A stretch of 64,000 nt of DNA from Hoeflea algicola (GCF_026619415.1 NZ_JAOVZR010000001.1:4803304-4867303), one strand, 5' to 3'. Positions 26,926-36,456 are shown, counted from the first letter of the stretch. The notes: a model not told the origin generated them from the sequence alone. Numbers and translations are program-made.

Positions 26926-27834
26926 CTATTTGATGCGGAATTCACCGGTAATCGACGGCGGGCCATCGGTGATCACCTCGCCGCGGCCGACCAGATCTTC
27001 CAGATGCGCCAACACCGACAGGGCGGCAGCCCCATGCAACCGCGGATCGGTGTCGCGGTAGATTGCCTTGACCATGTCGGCAATCAGCCGGTCACCCTTG
27101 ACCACGCGGCCCAGAACCGCCCGCTCACGCATTCGCCGGTGGGTCTTCAGCGCCCGCACGAATTGCCGCGGCTCGCGCACCGGCCCGCCATGGCCAGGTA
27201 GATAGAGACGGTCGTCGCGCGCCACCAGCATGTCAAGCGAAGCGATAAAATCGGCCATTGCGCCGTCGGGCGGGGCAATGATCGATGTTGCCCAGGCCAT
27301 CACGTGGTCACCGGAAAACACCAGCCCGGTTCCCGCCAGTGCGAAGGCCGCATGATTGGCGGTGTGACCGGGCGTGTGCAGGGTTTCAATCGCCCAGCCG
27401 TCACCGGAGATCACCTCGCCATGGGCGGCGGTCTGATCCGGGACAAACGCCATGTCCGAGCTTTCCTTGAGCGGGTTGATCTCGCCGGTGTAGAGTGGCC
27501 GGGCCGCGCGGTGCGGACCTTGGGCGACCACAGTGGCGCCGGTCTCGGCCTTCAGCCGCGCCGCCAGCGGCGAATGATCCTGGTGAGTGTGGGTAACGAA
27601 GATATGGCTGACCGGGCGTCCGCCGATGGCGCCCAACAGCGTCCGCCAATGCGCCTCGTTGTCCGGTCCCGGGTCGATTACCGCAAGAGTGTCGCGCCCG
27701 ACCACATAGCTGTTGGTGCCGTGAAACGTCATCGGCCCCGAATTTGACGCAGTTACCCGCAGCACATTCTCGGCCGCTGGCACCGCCTCGCCATGCGCGG
27801 GGGCGAAGGTCAGGTCGAACTCAGGTTTTTTCAC
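26926..27834 (-). CDS. MBL-fold metallo-hydrolase
   Basis: A 302-residue metallo-beta-lactamase-fold enzyme. The dinuclear metal motif HTHQDHS lies at about residue 80, followed by the later ligands in HTPGHTANH and FSGDHVMAW, and LYLPGHGGPV. A C-terminal winged-helix-like part (AALSVLAHLEDLVGRGEVI) is common in the LACTB2/RNase Z-related group. The substrate cannot be named. The GTG start at 27834 (VKKPEFDLTFAP) has GGAG 7 bases upstream. Its stop is 3 bp from that of the DUF1499 gene coming the other way. Confidence 0.87.
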   Translation of the reverse strand: MKKPEFDLTFAPAHGEAVPAAENVLRVTASNSGPMTFHGTNSYVVGRDTLAVIDPGPDNEAHWRTLLGAIGGRPVSHIFVTHTHQDHSPLAARLKAETGATVVAQGPHRAARPLYTGEINPLKESSDMAFVPDQTAAHGEVISGDGWAIETLHTPGHTANHAAFALAGTGLVFSGDHVMAWATSIIAPPDGAMADFIASLDMLVARDDRLYLPGHGGPVREPRQFVRALKTHRRMRERAVLGRVVKGDRLIADMVKAIYRDTDPRLHGAAALSVLAHLEDLVGRGEVITDGPPSITGEFRIK

Positions 27835-28010
27835 GCTTTGCTCCAATATGCATGGCGGCCTGCAAGCCCGCCTGTGCAAGCGCCCGTGGGATTGTGGACG
27901 GTCGCGGATTTGCGGCGGACTGTCTTGCTGTCAGCGGCTTAAGTCAATATACCGCATCAAACGCGCTACAATTTGGCAGCGTTCCCGACAGCCCTTTTGG
28001 AGGATGAGTC

Positions 28011-28592
28011 ATGGCCATCGCCCCCGCCCGTTCCTTATATGAATCGATTGCGCCCACCAGCAGCACGGCCCGCTATGCGAGCTATGGCGTAGCTGCCCTT
28101 TTCGGCAGCATTCTGATTGCGCTTGCAGGCAAGGTCGTCGTGCCGTTCTGGCCCGTTCCTGCGACGATGCAGACGCTCGCCATCTTCGTGCTCGCCGCAG
28201 CCTTTGGCCGCAAGCTCGCGCTGGCCACTCTGGCGCTCTATATGTTTGAAGGTGCTGTCGGTCTGCCGGTCTTCACCAATGGCGGCGGTTTTGCCTATTT
28301 TGCCGGTCCGACCACCGGTTACCTCGCAGGCTTCGTCGTCGCCGCCGGTCTTACCGGCTGGGCTGCTGATCGTGGTCTCGACCGCAATGCACTGAAGCTG
28401 TTTGCGGTCAACCTGATGGGCACCGCCATCATTCTGGCTCTCGGCGCTGCCTGGATCGCGCTGGTGTTCGGCGCCGACAAGGCCGTTGCATGGGGCGTTG
28501 GCCCGTTCATTGCCACCGACGTGATCAAGGCCGCATTGGCCGCAGCCGTCGTTCCTGCCGGCTGGCAGATCGCCAATCTGTTCCGTCGCTGA
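28011..28592 (+). CDS. bioY: Biotin transporter BioY
   Basis: The S-component of an ECF-type biotin importer, an inner-membrane protein of 193 residues with about six hydrophobic segments. Family motifs are FWPVPATMQTLAIFVLAAAFG, LALYMFEGAVGLPVFTNGGG and FAGPTTGYLAGFVVAA; the last two line the biotin site. No bioM/bioN genes adjoin, so it may work alone, as some BioY proteins do, or use a shared energising module. GGAGG stands 6 bases before the ATG. A clear intrinsic terminator follows. Confidence 0.93.
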   Translation: MAIAPARSLYESIAPTSSTARYASYGVAALFGSILIALAGKVVVPFWPVPATMQTLAIFVLAAAFGRKLALATLALYMFEGAVGLPVFTNGGGFAYFAGPTTGYLAGFVVAAGLTGWAADRGLDRNALKLFAVNLMGTAIILALGAAWIALVFGADKAVAWGVGPFIATDVIKAALAAAVVPAGWQIANLFRR

Positions 28593-28640
28593 GTCCACAG
28601 GCTCAATGAAACCTCGCCCTGGCGCGAAGGGGTGAATTTG

Positions 28641-28675
28641 AAAACCCGTGTAGCGTGAAGCTGCACGGGTTTTTT
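28641..28675 (+). terminator. Rho-independent terminator after bioY
   Basis: AAAACCCGTG-TAGC-GTGAA-GCT-GCACGGGTTTTTT: a GC-rich stem with a run of six T. Confidence 0.88.
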
Positions 28676-28807
28676 GCTACGTGGAAATTCCTTGGCAAGG
28701 GGTGGTTTCGCCGCTTGTGATCCAACCCGTCTTTTGCTATCTCCCCGGGGCTTCCCGACATTGTCGGGATGTGCCGGGCGGAGGATTTGTTCGTCCGGGC
28801 AAGGTGA

Positions 28808-28881
28808 TGGGGCGTAGCCAAGCGGTAAGGCACCGGTTTTTGGTATCGGCATCCCTGGTTCGAATCCAGGCGCCCCAGCCA
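28808..28881 (+). tRNA. tRNA-Gln (anticodon TTG)
   Basis: A 74-nt cloverleaf. The acceptor stem is TGGGGCG paired with CGCCCCA, the anticodon loop is TTTTGGT with anticodon TTG, the T-arm is CCTGG-TTCGAAT-CCAGG, and the 3-prime end is an encoded GCCA. Confidence 0.95.
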
Positions 28882-29326
28882 CTGCTTTCTATCAAGCGCG
28901 TGAAGACATGTTTTCTGGTGTGTCCGGCTTAGCTGGGCCCTATAAGTCAGCCATTGGCTGGCCTGACAGCCTCACCGGAATGTCTCGGACTTTGTCTTAC
29001 CTGAAGGGTTTCAGAATTCGTCCCACCCCCTCGTGAGAGGGAAGGGTATGGCTATCGCACACTATGTTTTTAAACGCGATGCGGTCTGGCGGTGGCGGGT
29101 ATAGACCACAGGGAAAGCATGCAGTTGCCGAATCAGTTTGGAGAATGCCGGCTCCCGCCGGGTTTACAATTAAATGTCCGGGGGAGCGTTACCCGCCACT
29201 TGTCGATAACAACCGGCATCAAGTGGTAGACAGGGGCCCGGCGGCGGCACGATGCCACTCGCCCGCCAAGCCGGTATCCGCGTTGCGGTTTTGCCGGAGA
29301 GGGCCGGCACCCGCTATAAATCTGAC
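28882..29326. other. Intergenic stretch after tRNA-Gln, no supported gene
   Basis: About 445 bp between the tRNA and the 3-prime end of the betaine ATPase gene. A small hairpin (TGCCGG-AGAGGG-CCGGCA, 29292-29309) just past proV could help end its transcript. Nothing else is recognisable. Confidence 0.45.
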
Positions 29327-30409
29327 CTATGTTCCCGACTGTGCAGTTTCCGGCAGTCGCGCAGCTTCACTCGCCCCACCCTGCGGAACCAGCGCACGCA
29401 CCAGCGTTCGCATATCCAGCACGCCCACCTGCACGCCATCCTTTGTCACCCGGTAGCGCTTAGTCGTGTCGCCTTCCGATAGCGCGATCACGGATTCAAG
29501 CGTGTCGTCATGGTCCACATCACCCGCCACATTGCCGGGCGCGCCAGTCGTTTTTTCCATCACCGAGCGGACGCGCAGCACGCGGGCGCGATTGATGTCG
29601 GCGACGAAATCCTCGATGTAGGGATCCTTGGGGCGCAGCAGGATTTCCTGCGGCTCACCCTGCTGGACGACGCATCCATCCTTCAGCATCACCAGATGGT
29701 CCGCCAGCTTCAGCGCTTCGTCCAGATCGTGGGTGATGAAGACCACGGTTTTCTGCAATTCGTTCTGCAGGTCGATGAGCAGGTTTTGCATATCCGTGCG
29801 GATCAGCGGGTCAAGCGCGGAAAATGCTTCGTCCATAAGCATGATGTCGCTGTTCGACGTCAGTGCCCGCGCGATTCCGACGCGCTGCTGCATCCCGCCC
29901 GAAAGCTGTGCCGGGTACTGATTGCCCTGTCCTTCGAGCCCAACCCGGTCGAGCCATTTGGTGGCCTCGTCCTTGTATTGCTTGCGGCTTTGACCACTGA
30001 TCGTCGGCGCGAGGCCGGCATTCTCCAACACTGTGCGGTGCGGCAGAAGGGCAAATTTCTGGAACACCATCGACATGCGGTGCTGGCGCAGACTGCGCAA
30101 TTGCTTCTCGTTGTATTCCAGGATGTTCTCGCCATCGACCCAGACCTCACCGGCTGTCGGCTCGATCAGACGGTTGAGGTGACGGATCAGCGTCGATTTG
30201 CCCGACCCCGAGAGCCCCATGATGACGGTGGTTTTGCCGGTGGGCATGTCCACATTGATGTTGTTGAGGCCCAGAACATGGTTGGTTTCAGCTAACAGGT
30301 CGGCCTTGCTGATGCCTTCCTTGACGCGCTCCAACGCTGCCTGCGGATCGTTTCCGAAGATCTTGTAGAGATTGCGAACCGAAATTTTGGGATTGCTGTC
30401 GTTACTCAT
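29327..30409 (-). CDS. proV: Glycine betaine/proline ABC transporter ATPase (ProV-like)
   Basis: The ATP-hydrolysing subunit of an osmoprotectant importer, 360 residues. It shows KISVRNLYKIFGNDP, Walker [21 protein letters not shown], the Q-loop MVFQKFALLPHRTV, the signature LSGGMQQRVGIARAL, Walker B IMLMDEAFSALDPLIR and the switch His in FITHDLDEAL. A C-terminal CBS-type region is also present, as in OpuA/ProV proteins, which sense ionic strength. Its ATG at 30409 lies 12 bp inside the end of the permease stop region, so permease and ATPase are one operon. The three residues MRR upstream in frame are unlikely to be used. Confidence 0.93.
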   Translation of the reverse strand: MSNDSNPKISVRNLYKIFGNDPQAALERVKEGISKADLLAETNHVLGLNNINVDMPTGKTTVIMGLSGSGKSTLIRHLNRLIEPTAGEVWVDGENILEYNEKQLRSLRQHRMSMVFQKFALLPHRTVLENAGLAPTISGQSRKQYKDEATKWLDRVGLEGQGNQYPAQLSGGMQQRVGIARALTSNSDIMLMDEAFSALDPLIRTDMQNLLIDLQNELQKTVVFITHDLDEALKLADHLVMLKDGCVVQQGEPQEILLRPKDPYIEDFVADINRARVLRVRSVMEKTTGAPGNVAGDVDHDDTLESVIALSEGDTTKRYRVTKDGVQVGVLDMRTLVRALVPQGGASEAARLPETAQSGT

Positions 30410-30420
30410 GATTGTCCTCC

Positions 30421-31449
30421 TCAACTCGGCTGTTGCGAGTTGATGCGTGCCAGCGCTGCTTTGGTCACGCGGTCGAGAATGACCGCAAGGAGCACGATGC
30501 CGAGACCGGAAAGCAGTCCCACGCCAAGTTCAAGGTTGCGAATGCCGCGCAGCACCAGCACGCCCAGTCCGGGGGCTGAGACCAGGGATGCGATGACGAC
30601 CATCGCGAGGCTCATCATGATGGTCTGGTTCACGCCGGCCATGATGTTGGGCAGGGCCAGCGGGATCTGTACACCAAAGAGCTTCTGCCGCTTGGTCATG
30701 CCATAGGCGTCTGCGGCCTCAATCACGTCCTTGTCGACCAGGCGGATGCCCAGATCGGTCAGGCGCACAACCGGCACGATTGCATAAAGGATGATGGCGA
30801 TGCCGTAGAGCTTGGGTTCGGTCACGCTGAAGAGAAAGATCAACGGGATCAGATAGACGAATGGCGGCAACGTCTGCAGCATGTCCAGAATGGGGATCAT
30901 CGTACGCTGCACTCTGTCGCTGCGCGACATGGCGATGCCGATGGGCACCCCGAGCAGCACACAAATGAAGGCGCAGACGAATATGATCGCCAGTGTCTGC
31001 ATCGTGTAGTCATAATAATCGACAAAGGCGAGAAAACAGAAGACAGCGGCGACCAGTCCGACCAGCTTGATCGAGCGCCCGACTAACCAGGAGATCAGCA
31101 TCAGCACTGGTATCATGATCCACCACGGCAATGCCTGCATGACCCACAACGCGTCGTTCAATGCCCAGCTGAGCGGTTGCGTAAGGGGATCCACGATGAC
31201 CTTTAGACCGTCTTTGATGTCCAGAAATCCGCGCTCCAAACCCAAAGTGAGTGCACGCGACTGCGGGATTGCGGCGCAAGCGTCATGCAACGCATCAAGC
31301 GATGGGAAAGGTGTGTCCCATGCCGAGATGCTGGCATCTTGCCCCGATGTTTGGCCCAATAGGTCTGCCATCGAAGACAGCCCGCCTTGGTCCTCGCCGC
31401 ACCAGCCGCGCAGTCCGAGACTGTCGAACAGAAAATCGTAGGTTGCCAT
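30421..31449 (-). CDS. proW: Glycine betaine/proline ABC transporter permease (ProW-like)
   Basis: A 342-residue inner-membrane permease. A soluble N-terminal part of about 95 residues precedes the first membrane segment (WWIMIPVLMLISWLVG). Six or so further segments carry the conserved binding-protein-dependent transport motif EAADAYGMTKRQKLFGVQIPL, where the permease contacts the ATPase. The ATG at 31449 (MATYDFLFDSLG) has GGAGAGG upstream; an in-frame extension of 28 codons lies in the regulatory region and is rejected. The region just upstream holds two LacI-like operators and a hairpin that separates it from proX. Confidence 0.92.
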   Translation of the reverse strand: MATYDFLFDSLGLRGWCGEDQGGLSSMADLLGQTSGQDASISAWDTPFPSLDALHDACAAIPQSRALTLGLERGFLDIKDGLKVIVDPLTQPLSWALNDALWVMQALPWWIMIPVLMLISWLVGRSIKLVGLVAAVFCFLAFVDYYDYTMQTLAIIFVCAFICVLLGVPIGIAMSRSDRVQRTMIPILDMLQTLPPFVYLIPLIFLFSVTEPKLYGIAIILYAIVPVVRLTDLGIRLVDKDVIEAADAYGMTKRQKLFGVQIPLALPNIMAGVNQTIMMSLAMVVIASLVSAPGLGVLVLRGIRNLELGVGLLSGLGIVLLAVILDRVTKAALARINSQQPS

Positions 31450-31534
31450 TATGTCCTCTCCGGTTCTTTCCGGTAATTTGTCCATGTCGCGAGTGGTGTG
31501 GGATCGCGCGCATCCGACAAACCGTGCCGACAAC

Positions 31535-31579
31535 CACGCAAACGTTTCATCCGGGAGCGCTCCTCGAAACGTTTGCGTG
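31535..31579 (-). promoter_or_regulatory. Paired LacI-family-like operators upstream of proW
   Basis: Perfect 14-bp inverted arms CACGCAAACGTTTC and GAAACGTTTGCGTG surround 17 bases that include the self-complementary GGAGCGCTCC. Each arm contains its own AAACGTTT dyad, the core of LacI/PurR-type operators, with centres 27 bp apart. No LacI-family gene is in the window. Confidence 0.62.
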
Positions 31580-31600
31580 ACTATGGGTAGAAATTAGAAA

Positions 31601-31626
31601 GGGCAGCGCCAGAATGGCGCCGCCCC
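31601..31626 (-). terminator. Hairpin between proX and proW
   Basis: GGGC-A-GCGCCA-GAA-TGGCGC-C-GCCC pairs as a stem with a single internal mismatch and is followed, reading leftward, by TTTCTAATTTCT. It begins 13 bp after the proX stop and would cut most transcripts before proWV, which fits the greater need for binding protein. Confidence 0.65.
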
Positions 31627-31638
31627 GTTTTGCCGTTA

Positions 31639-32607
31639 TTACTTGAGCAATTTCGCCAGCTTTTCCTTGGCGTCATCGTTCAGCCAATCAGCCCAGATGT
31701 CCTTGTTGTTCTGCAGGAAATACACGGCCGCCTCTTCCGAGGTGGCGTTGTTTTCATCCTGCCAGGCCAGAAGGCTGCTCATCGTGTCGGTCTTGAAAGA
31801 CACGTTGGACAACAACTCGGACTCCTTGGGGTGAGACTCGTTGAAATCCTTGGTCACGATGGTCAGGATCGGTGCAGTCGGAAAGGCCGACGGCTTGGGA
31901 TCGGGTGCGTTGGCATTCTGGTTGGCTTCGTGGGCCGCTTCGTCATATTCGCCCAGGTCTACGCTGACCATGTCGTATTTGCCGAGCGGCGTCGTCGGTG
32001 CCCAGTAGTAGCCGAACCATGGCTCCTTGCTCTCAAAGGCCGAAGCCATCGAGGTCGCCAGCGTTTCGCCAGAACCGTGGTTGAAGACCTTGATGCCCTT
32101 TCCTTCCAGATCGAAGGCGCGCGCCAGGTTGTCGCTGACGGTGCGGCAACCCCAACCATCGGGACAGTTGTTGAACATGCCGCCAACCAGCTCAGGGTTC
32201 GCCAGAATGCCGTCGATGGTCTTCAGTTCCGGGTGTGCCTCAGCCAGGTAGGACGGAATCCACCAGCCTTCGACGCCGCCGGGATCGAGAACGCTGGTCA
32301 GTTCGACGATCTTGCCGCCCTCTTTCAGCTTGTCATAGACGTCGCCGGCCGAATTGGGCCAGAGTTCCGGCACGATGTCGGGCTTGTTGTTTTCGGCGAG
32401 TGAGGTGACGGCCGGTGTCGTGTCCGACGGTACAACCACAACATCGCAGCCATAGCCCTGCTCAAGCAGGAATTTTGAAGTCGCGACCACGATCTTGGCT
32501 GAGGACCAGTTCATCTCGGCCATCGTGATCTCACCGCATTCTTCTGCAGCCACGGCAGCACCTGGAATGGCGAGTGCAAGGACGGTGCCTAATAGAAACT
32601 TCTTCAT
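31639..32607 (-). CDS. proX: Glycine betaine/proline ABC transporter substrate-binding protein (ProX-like)
   Basis: A 322-residue periplasmic binding protein with a Sec signal peptide (MKKFLLGTVLALAIPGAAVA). The OpuAC-type domain shows GEITMAEMNWSSAKIVVATS, SDTTPAVTSLAENNKPDIVP and WFGYYWAPTTPLGKYDMVSV; the Trp/Tyr-rich patch forms the aromatic box for a quaternary amine. Two Cys pairs (NNCPDGWGC and the one near the N-terminus) fit the ProX group. AAGGAG precedes the ATG at 32607. First gene of proX-proW-proV; choline or betaine uptake for osmoprotection is the likely role. Confidence 0.92.
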   Translation of the reverse strand: MKKFLLGTVLALAIPGAAVAAEECGEITMAEMNWSSAKIVVATSKFLLEQGYGCDVVVVPSDTTPAVTSLAENNKPDIVPELWPNSAGDVYDKLKEGGKIVELTSVLDPGGVEGWWIPSYLAEAHPELKTIDGILANPELVGGMFNNCPDGWGCRTVSDNLARAFDLEGKGIKVFNHGSGETLATSMASAFESKEPWFGYYWAPTTPLGKYDMVSVDLGEYDEAAHEANQNANAPDPKPSAFPTAPILTIVTKDFNESHPKESELLSNVSFKTDTMSSLLAWQDENNATSEEAAVYFLQNNKDIWADWLNDDAKEKLAKLLK

Positions 32608-32902
32608 GTCGGGGTCTCCTTTTCGTCGTATTTCTCTCCCGGCAAATGAGGGAGGCTCAATTGCACGTGGGGGAAATTCGAGCTTGGTGTAATTGGCGGG
32701 CGTGCTGAACGTTTTGGTCCAACATCGGCACCATGCGGCGCAAACAAACAAATTCTGCCCGGCGGTTCAACCCCTTGACAGGAAATTAGAAGATGGACGT
32801 CGCTTATCGGAAATGAGTCCATTTGCCGGGCTATGGGATATCTTCCGGGTGATTACGGCCTCTCACGCAGTATTCTGTGGGGGTGCTTTTCCCTTGAAGG
32901 CG

Positions 32903-33500
32903 CTATGCGGGCATGCTGGATATTATGCGCCGATATTCTATCGATTGTTGAACCGCACCGATGCGCGCAACGCCCTGGCCGACGGAGACCTTTTCCAGTT
33001 GGTACCCTCCGTTGACGAAGGGGCGGGAACTGACGCTGCTTTTGAATACAGCGTCCACGACACGGTCCAAATTGACGGTCGTTGCGGTCATTGCGTTGCG
33101 GCGCAAATCAGGATTGTTGTGCTATAGCGCTGGAACTTGCGGTGGATTCCGTTCTCGCCTCGATGGAGGGTAAACTGCCCGGCACTCCATAGAGTACGGC
33201 ACCACTGTGCCATTGCCAAACTTCAAAAAAGTGGTGCTGACGACGGTATTGCGTGGCTGCTGGGTCGGGAGATGCGGACAGCTGAAAGTGAGAAACCGGT
33301 TATGATGTAAGCGGCGCAGATTCCCAGCCTCGGCAATGATGGTCAGCGCATAGATTGGTCCGATCTCTGGAACCCGTTGCATCGGTTGACGGGCGTGGCG
33401 TTGTCTCTCCGTAGCGGAAGAATTTCCGGCTTTTTGGCAGGTGAGAGCGGCACCGTCAGCAGCACGTATATGCCTGACTTGACTGCCATGCTTCACCACC
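32903..33500 (-). pseudogene. Decayed IS110-family transposase remnant
   Basis: Leftward fragments in different frames line up with the C-terminal half of IS110 transposases: VPEIGPIYALTIIAEAGNLR and HHNRFLTF (33122-33420), then TLWSAGQFTLHRGENGIHRK in another frame, then NPDLRRNAMTATTVNLDRVV and SSRPFVNGGY in a third frame to 32906. At least two frameshifts separate them, and the N-terminal DEDD catalytic half is absent. No element ends could be marked. This is dead insertion-sequence DNA lying between proX and the metal ATPase; the flanking 32608-32902 and 33501-33715 show nothing more. Confidence 0.75.
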
Positions 33501-33715
33501 AGGTGAATTTGATTTCATAGCTTCAACAAAGGCTCGCTCGAGGAGCGTATCGCAGGCTGAATTCTCGCTTCGCCCTGGCCAATTCTTTTTATTCACATCC
33601 ATGCTTTGCTGAAACCGATGACCCGATCAATGGGTTTGTGGGATAGTCAGCCCGAATCTCGCGGAGCAGCAAGGAAGTGATTCTGTCGCCGAATCGCACG
33701 TCATGATGAAGCAAG

Positions 33716-35599
33716 TCAGGCCGATTTGACGGTTGCAGGCACAGCCTCTTTGGTCATAGGGCTGTGCGGGGCTATCCGCAGGGCCCGCAGCGCGTTGAGG
33801 ATGACAGCGACATCGATAACCTCCTGCAGCAACGCGCCCTCGACCGGTGTCAGGTACCCGTAGGCAGCAGCGATCATGCCGGCCACCGACAACCCGATTC
33901 CGGCGACGACGCTTTGGACGGCGATGCGCCGGGAACGGCGGGCGATCTCGATTCCGGCACCGAGCCGATCGAGCCGGTCTACCAGCAACACCACGTCAGC
34001 CGCCTCGGCGGACGCGGCGGCGCCGCGGGCGCCCATGGCGACACCGACATCTGCCGCGGCCAGCGCCGGAGCGTCGTTGACACCGTCGCCCACCATCATC
34101 ACCGGTCCGTTCTTGCGTTCGCTGAGCACCAGCAGAACCTTCTGGTCCGGCGTCAGGCCCGCGCGAAGCCCGTCAAGGCCAAGACCTTTGGTGACCTGTT
34201 CGGCCACCTGAGCACGGTCGCCGGTGGCCAGCAGGATCCGTTCGATCCCCTGGTTGCGCAGGTTAACAAGCATCGCGCCGGTGCCCTCTCGCAGTGGATC
34301 GGCCATGATCAGTTGGCCTGCCATTTGCCCGTCAACCGCCAGTGCAACCAGCACCGATCCGGCAGCCCGTGCGGGATCACCGTCTATGCTTCGGCCCACG
34401 CGCCGCGCCACGAAGTCGTCGCCTCCGACCATCACTTTGTGCCCCTCGACGCGTCCGACGACGCCTTCGCCGGCGATCTCGGCGACCTCGGACGGCACCG
34501 GCAACACAAGCCCCCGCTGTTTCGCCGCCGCGACGATGGCCTGGGCAACCGGGTGTTTCGAGGCCTGATCAAGCGCAGCAGCAAACCGCAGAATGTCATT
34601 CTCGCTCATGCCGTCATGGCTGTTGATGGCGACAATCTGCGGGCGACCGTCTGTCAGGGTGCCTGTCTTGTCGAGGATCAGTGTGCGGATGCGCGCCATC
34701 GTTTCGAGCGGTCCCGCGCCCTTGATAAGCACGCCAAAATGCGCGGCCCGCGACAGCCCGGCCACCAATGCCACCGGAACAGCGAGGATCAGCGGGCAGG
34801 GCGTGGCCACCACCAGCACGGCGACGGCGCGGATCGGATCGCCGGTGAACCACCATGCGGCAAAGGCGATGATGACGGTGACGGCCAGAAATCCCAGCGA
34901 CCAGCGGTCCGCGAGCCGCGACATCGGCGCCATGGAGCGCTGCGCCTCTTCGACGAGACGGACAATGCCGGCATAGGTGCTTTGCTCGGCCCGGCGCACG
35001 GCCAACAAATCGAACGGCTCGCCGGCATTGGTTGCGCCGCTCATCGCCTCGTTGCCATGGGATAGCCGCGCGGGCAGCGATTCACCGGTCAGCGCTGATG
35101 TGTCGAGAAAAGCCGCGTCAGACGCCAGCGTTCCATCCACCGGCACCACGTCGCCCTGGCGGATCAGCAGCAGGTCGCCCGGTTCGATGGCATCAAGCGG
35201 CACTTCTTCGAGCCCGCCGTCACGCTGTCGGGTGGCGGTGCGTGGTACGCGGGAGAGCAGATGGTGCATCTCGCGCCGCGCCCGGCCTTCGGCGAAATTC
35301 TCAAGGAACGTTCCACCCGAATACATCAACGCCACGACGGCCGCCGCCAGCGTTTCACCAAAAGCCAGCGCCGCGGTCATCGACAGTGCGGCGACAATGT
35401 CGAGTCCGACTTCGCTCTGCCACAGACTGCGCAGGATTTCGACAACGAGCGCTGCCAGCACCGGGATCACCCCGACAAACCAGATAATATTGGCAAGCTC
35501 GGTGCGGCCGAGCGCATACAGCACTAGGCCTGCCAGCAGCCCCGCCAGGGCGGTCAGCAGCAGCGCGGTCTTCAACCGGTCGGTGCTTGTGGGGTCCAT
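33716..35599 (-). CDS. P1B-type heavy-metal translocating ATPase (TPCP motif)
   Basis: A 627-residue inner-membrane metal pump without an N-terminal HMA metal-binding domain. It has the actuator LTGESLPA, the transmembrane metal motif ATPCPLILAVPVA (TPC rather than CPC or SPC), the phosphorylation site DKTGTLTDGRP, the nucleotide site SKHPVAQAI and the hinge VGDGVNDAPALAAADVG. The TPC motif recalls the P1B-5 group (Ni/Fe-linked, e.g. rhizobial Nia), but the C-terminal hemerythrin domain of that group is absent, so the metal is uncertain. ATG 35599 is chosen over a TTG three codons earlier. The copper-chaperone genes stand divergent to it. Confidence 0.9.
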   Translation of the reverse strand: MDPTSTDRLKTALLLTALAGLLAGLVLYALGRTELANIIWFVGVIPVLAALVVEILRSLWQSEVGLDIVAALSMTAALAFGETLAAAVVALMYSGGTFLENFAEGRARREMHHLLSRVPRTATRQRDGGLEEVPLDAIEPGDLLLIRQGDVVPVDGTLASDAAFLDTSALTGESLPARLSHGNEAMSGATNAGEPFDLLAVRRAEQSTYAGIVRLVEEAQRSMAPMSRLADRWSLGFLAVTVIIAFAAWWFTGDPIRAVAVLVVATPCPLILAVPVALVAGLSRAAHFGVLIKGAGPLETMARIRTLILDKTGTLTDGRPQIVAINSHDGMSENDILRFAAALDQASKHPVAQAIVAAAKQRGLVLPVPSEVAEIAGEGVVGRVEGHKVMVGGDDFVARRVGRSIDGDPARAAGSVLVALAVDGQMAGQLIMADPLREGTGAMLVNLRNQGIERILLATGDRAQVAEQVTKGLGLDGLRAGLTPDQKVLLVLSERKNGPVMMVGDGVNDAPALAAADVGVAMGARGAAASAEAADVVLLVDRLDRLGAGIEIARRSRRIAVQSVVAGIGLSVAGMIAAAYGYLTPVEGALLQEVIDVAVILNALRALRIAPHSPMTKEAVPATVKSA

Positions 35600-35893
35600 G
35601 CGGGTCAATTCTCCTGGCCGGGCGGCTGTCTTGGGCGCATCTGAACAAGGTTTTTCGCACGCCGGACGCTTCCGCCACCATTGCCCAAAAGGCTATGGGC
35701 GTCGAGCCCGTGCGAAAGGTTCATGCCCGTATTCTCAGTGCGAAGGCGTTTGGTGGCTCGTCCCGGTGAATCGCTCAGGCGATCCTGCAAAAGCGTGACC
35801 CTGACGCTGGCTGCCAACTTGACGCAGCCCCGACGACAGGGCTTGCGGGGTGCGTGTGGGGCTTATATTCATGCTCTGCTTAATCAGGCAGGC

Positions 35894-36298
35894 ATGGAAA
35901 TGATCGGGACACGTCGGTTCATCAGCAGAACGGGATTGGTGCGCATGCTCTGCGCGCTGTCGCTGCTGCTTGTCGCCTTCGCCCACCAACCGCTCTCGAT
36001 CACTGAAACATTGTCGGCCTATAAGGACGTCAACGTCGCAGACTACATCCTGCCCGACGGGACGCTGCCCGAACTTTGCCTGACCGGCGAGGGCGATGGT
36101 CCCCATCACGCCAGGGTCACCCACTGCGAAGCCTGTCGCATTGTCGCCTCCGTTGATCTGCCGACGCCTTTGGAGGTGTTTTTGATCAACCACAGCAACA
36201 TCCGCAGCAAACTGGTCATCGACCGCGATGCCGAACCGTGGCTGCCGGTGCTTGTGCACGGCGCTTCGCCACGCGCGCCTCCCGTTCTTTCAGCCTGA
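35894..36298 (+). CDS. Exported Cys/His-containing protein, DUF2946-like
   Basis: A 134-residue protein. A hydrophobic stretch (VRMLCALSLLLVAFAHQPL) near the start looks like a signal peptide or anchor. The mature part has LPDGTLPELCLTGEGDGPHH and HARVTHCEACRIVASVDLP, the spaced Cys/His set seen in DUF2946-type proteins that often neighbour copper genes. The role is unknown; metal binding is inferred from the residues and from the PCuAC gene 160 bp downstream. The start is uncertain: ATG 35894 or the ATG two codons later. Confidence 0.62.
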   Translation: MEMIGTRRFISRTGLVRMLCALSLLLVAFAHQPLSITETLSAYKDVNVADYILPDGTLPELCLTGEGDGPHHARVTHCEACRIVASVDLPTPLEVFLINHSNIRSKLVIDRDAEPWLPVLVHGASPRAPPVLSA

Positions 36299-36456
36299 AT
36301 TCCGTTGCAGCGGGGCCATGCCCGCGTGTCGCGCGGTGTCTGATCACGCCAGAAGTCCGTCCATCGGCGGGCCAGGCGAATCCCCAAATTTTTCGGCCCA
36401 TATCCATCCGGTGACGTGCGTAAAAACCGTCCGGGCCAAGCACGAAAGAAAAAACC

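Noticed and set aside
29064..29456. Rightward frame of 130 codons upstream of the proV 3-prime end
   Set aside because: No ribosome site, no family features, and its last third runs antisense to proV.
32693..33127. Rightward 144-codon frame upstream of proX
   Set aside because: It overlaps the decayed IS110 sequence on the other strand and has no family-like stretch.
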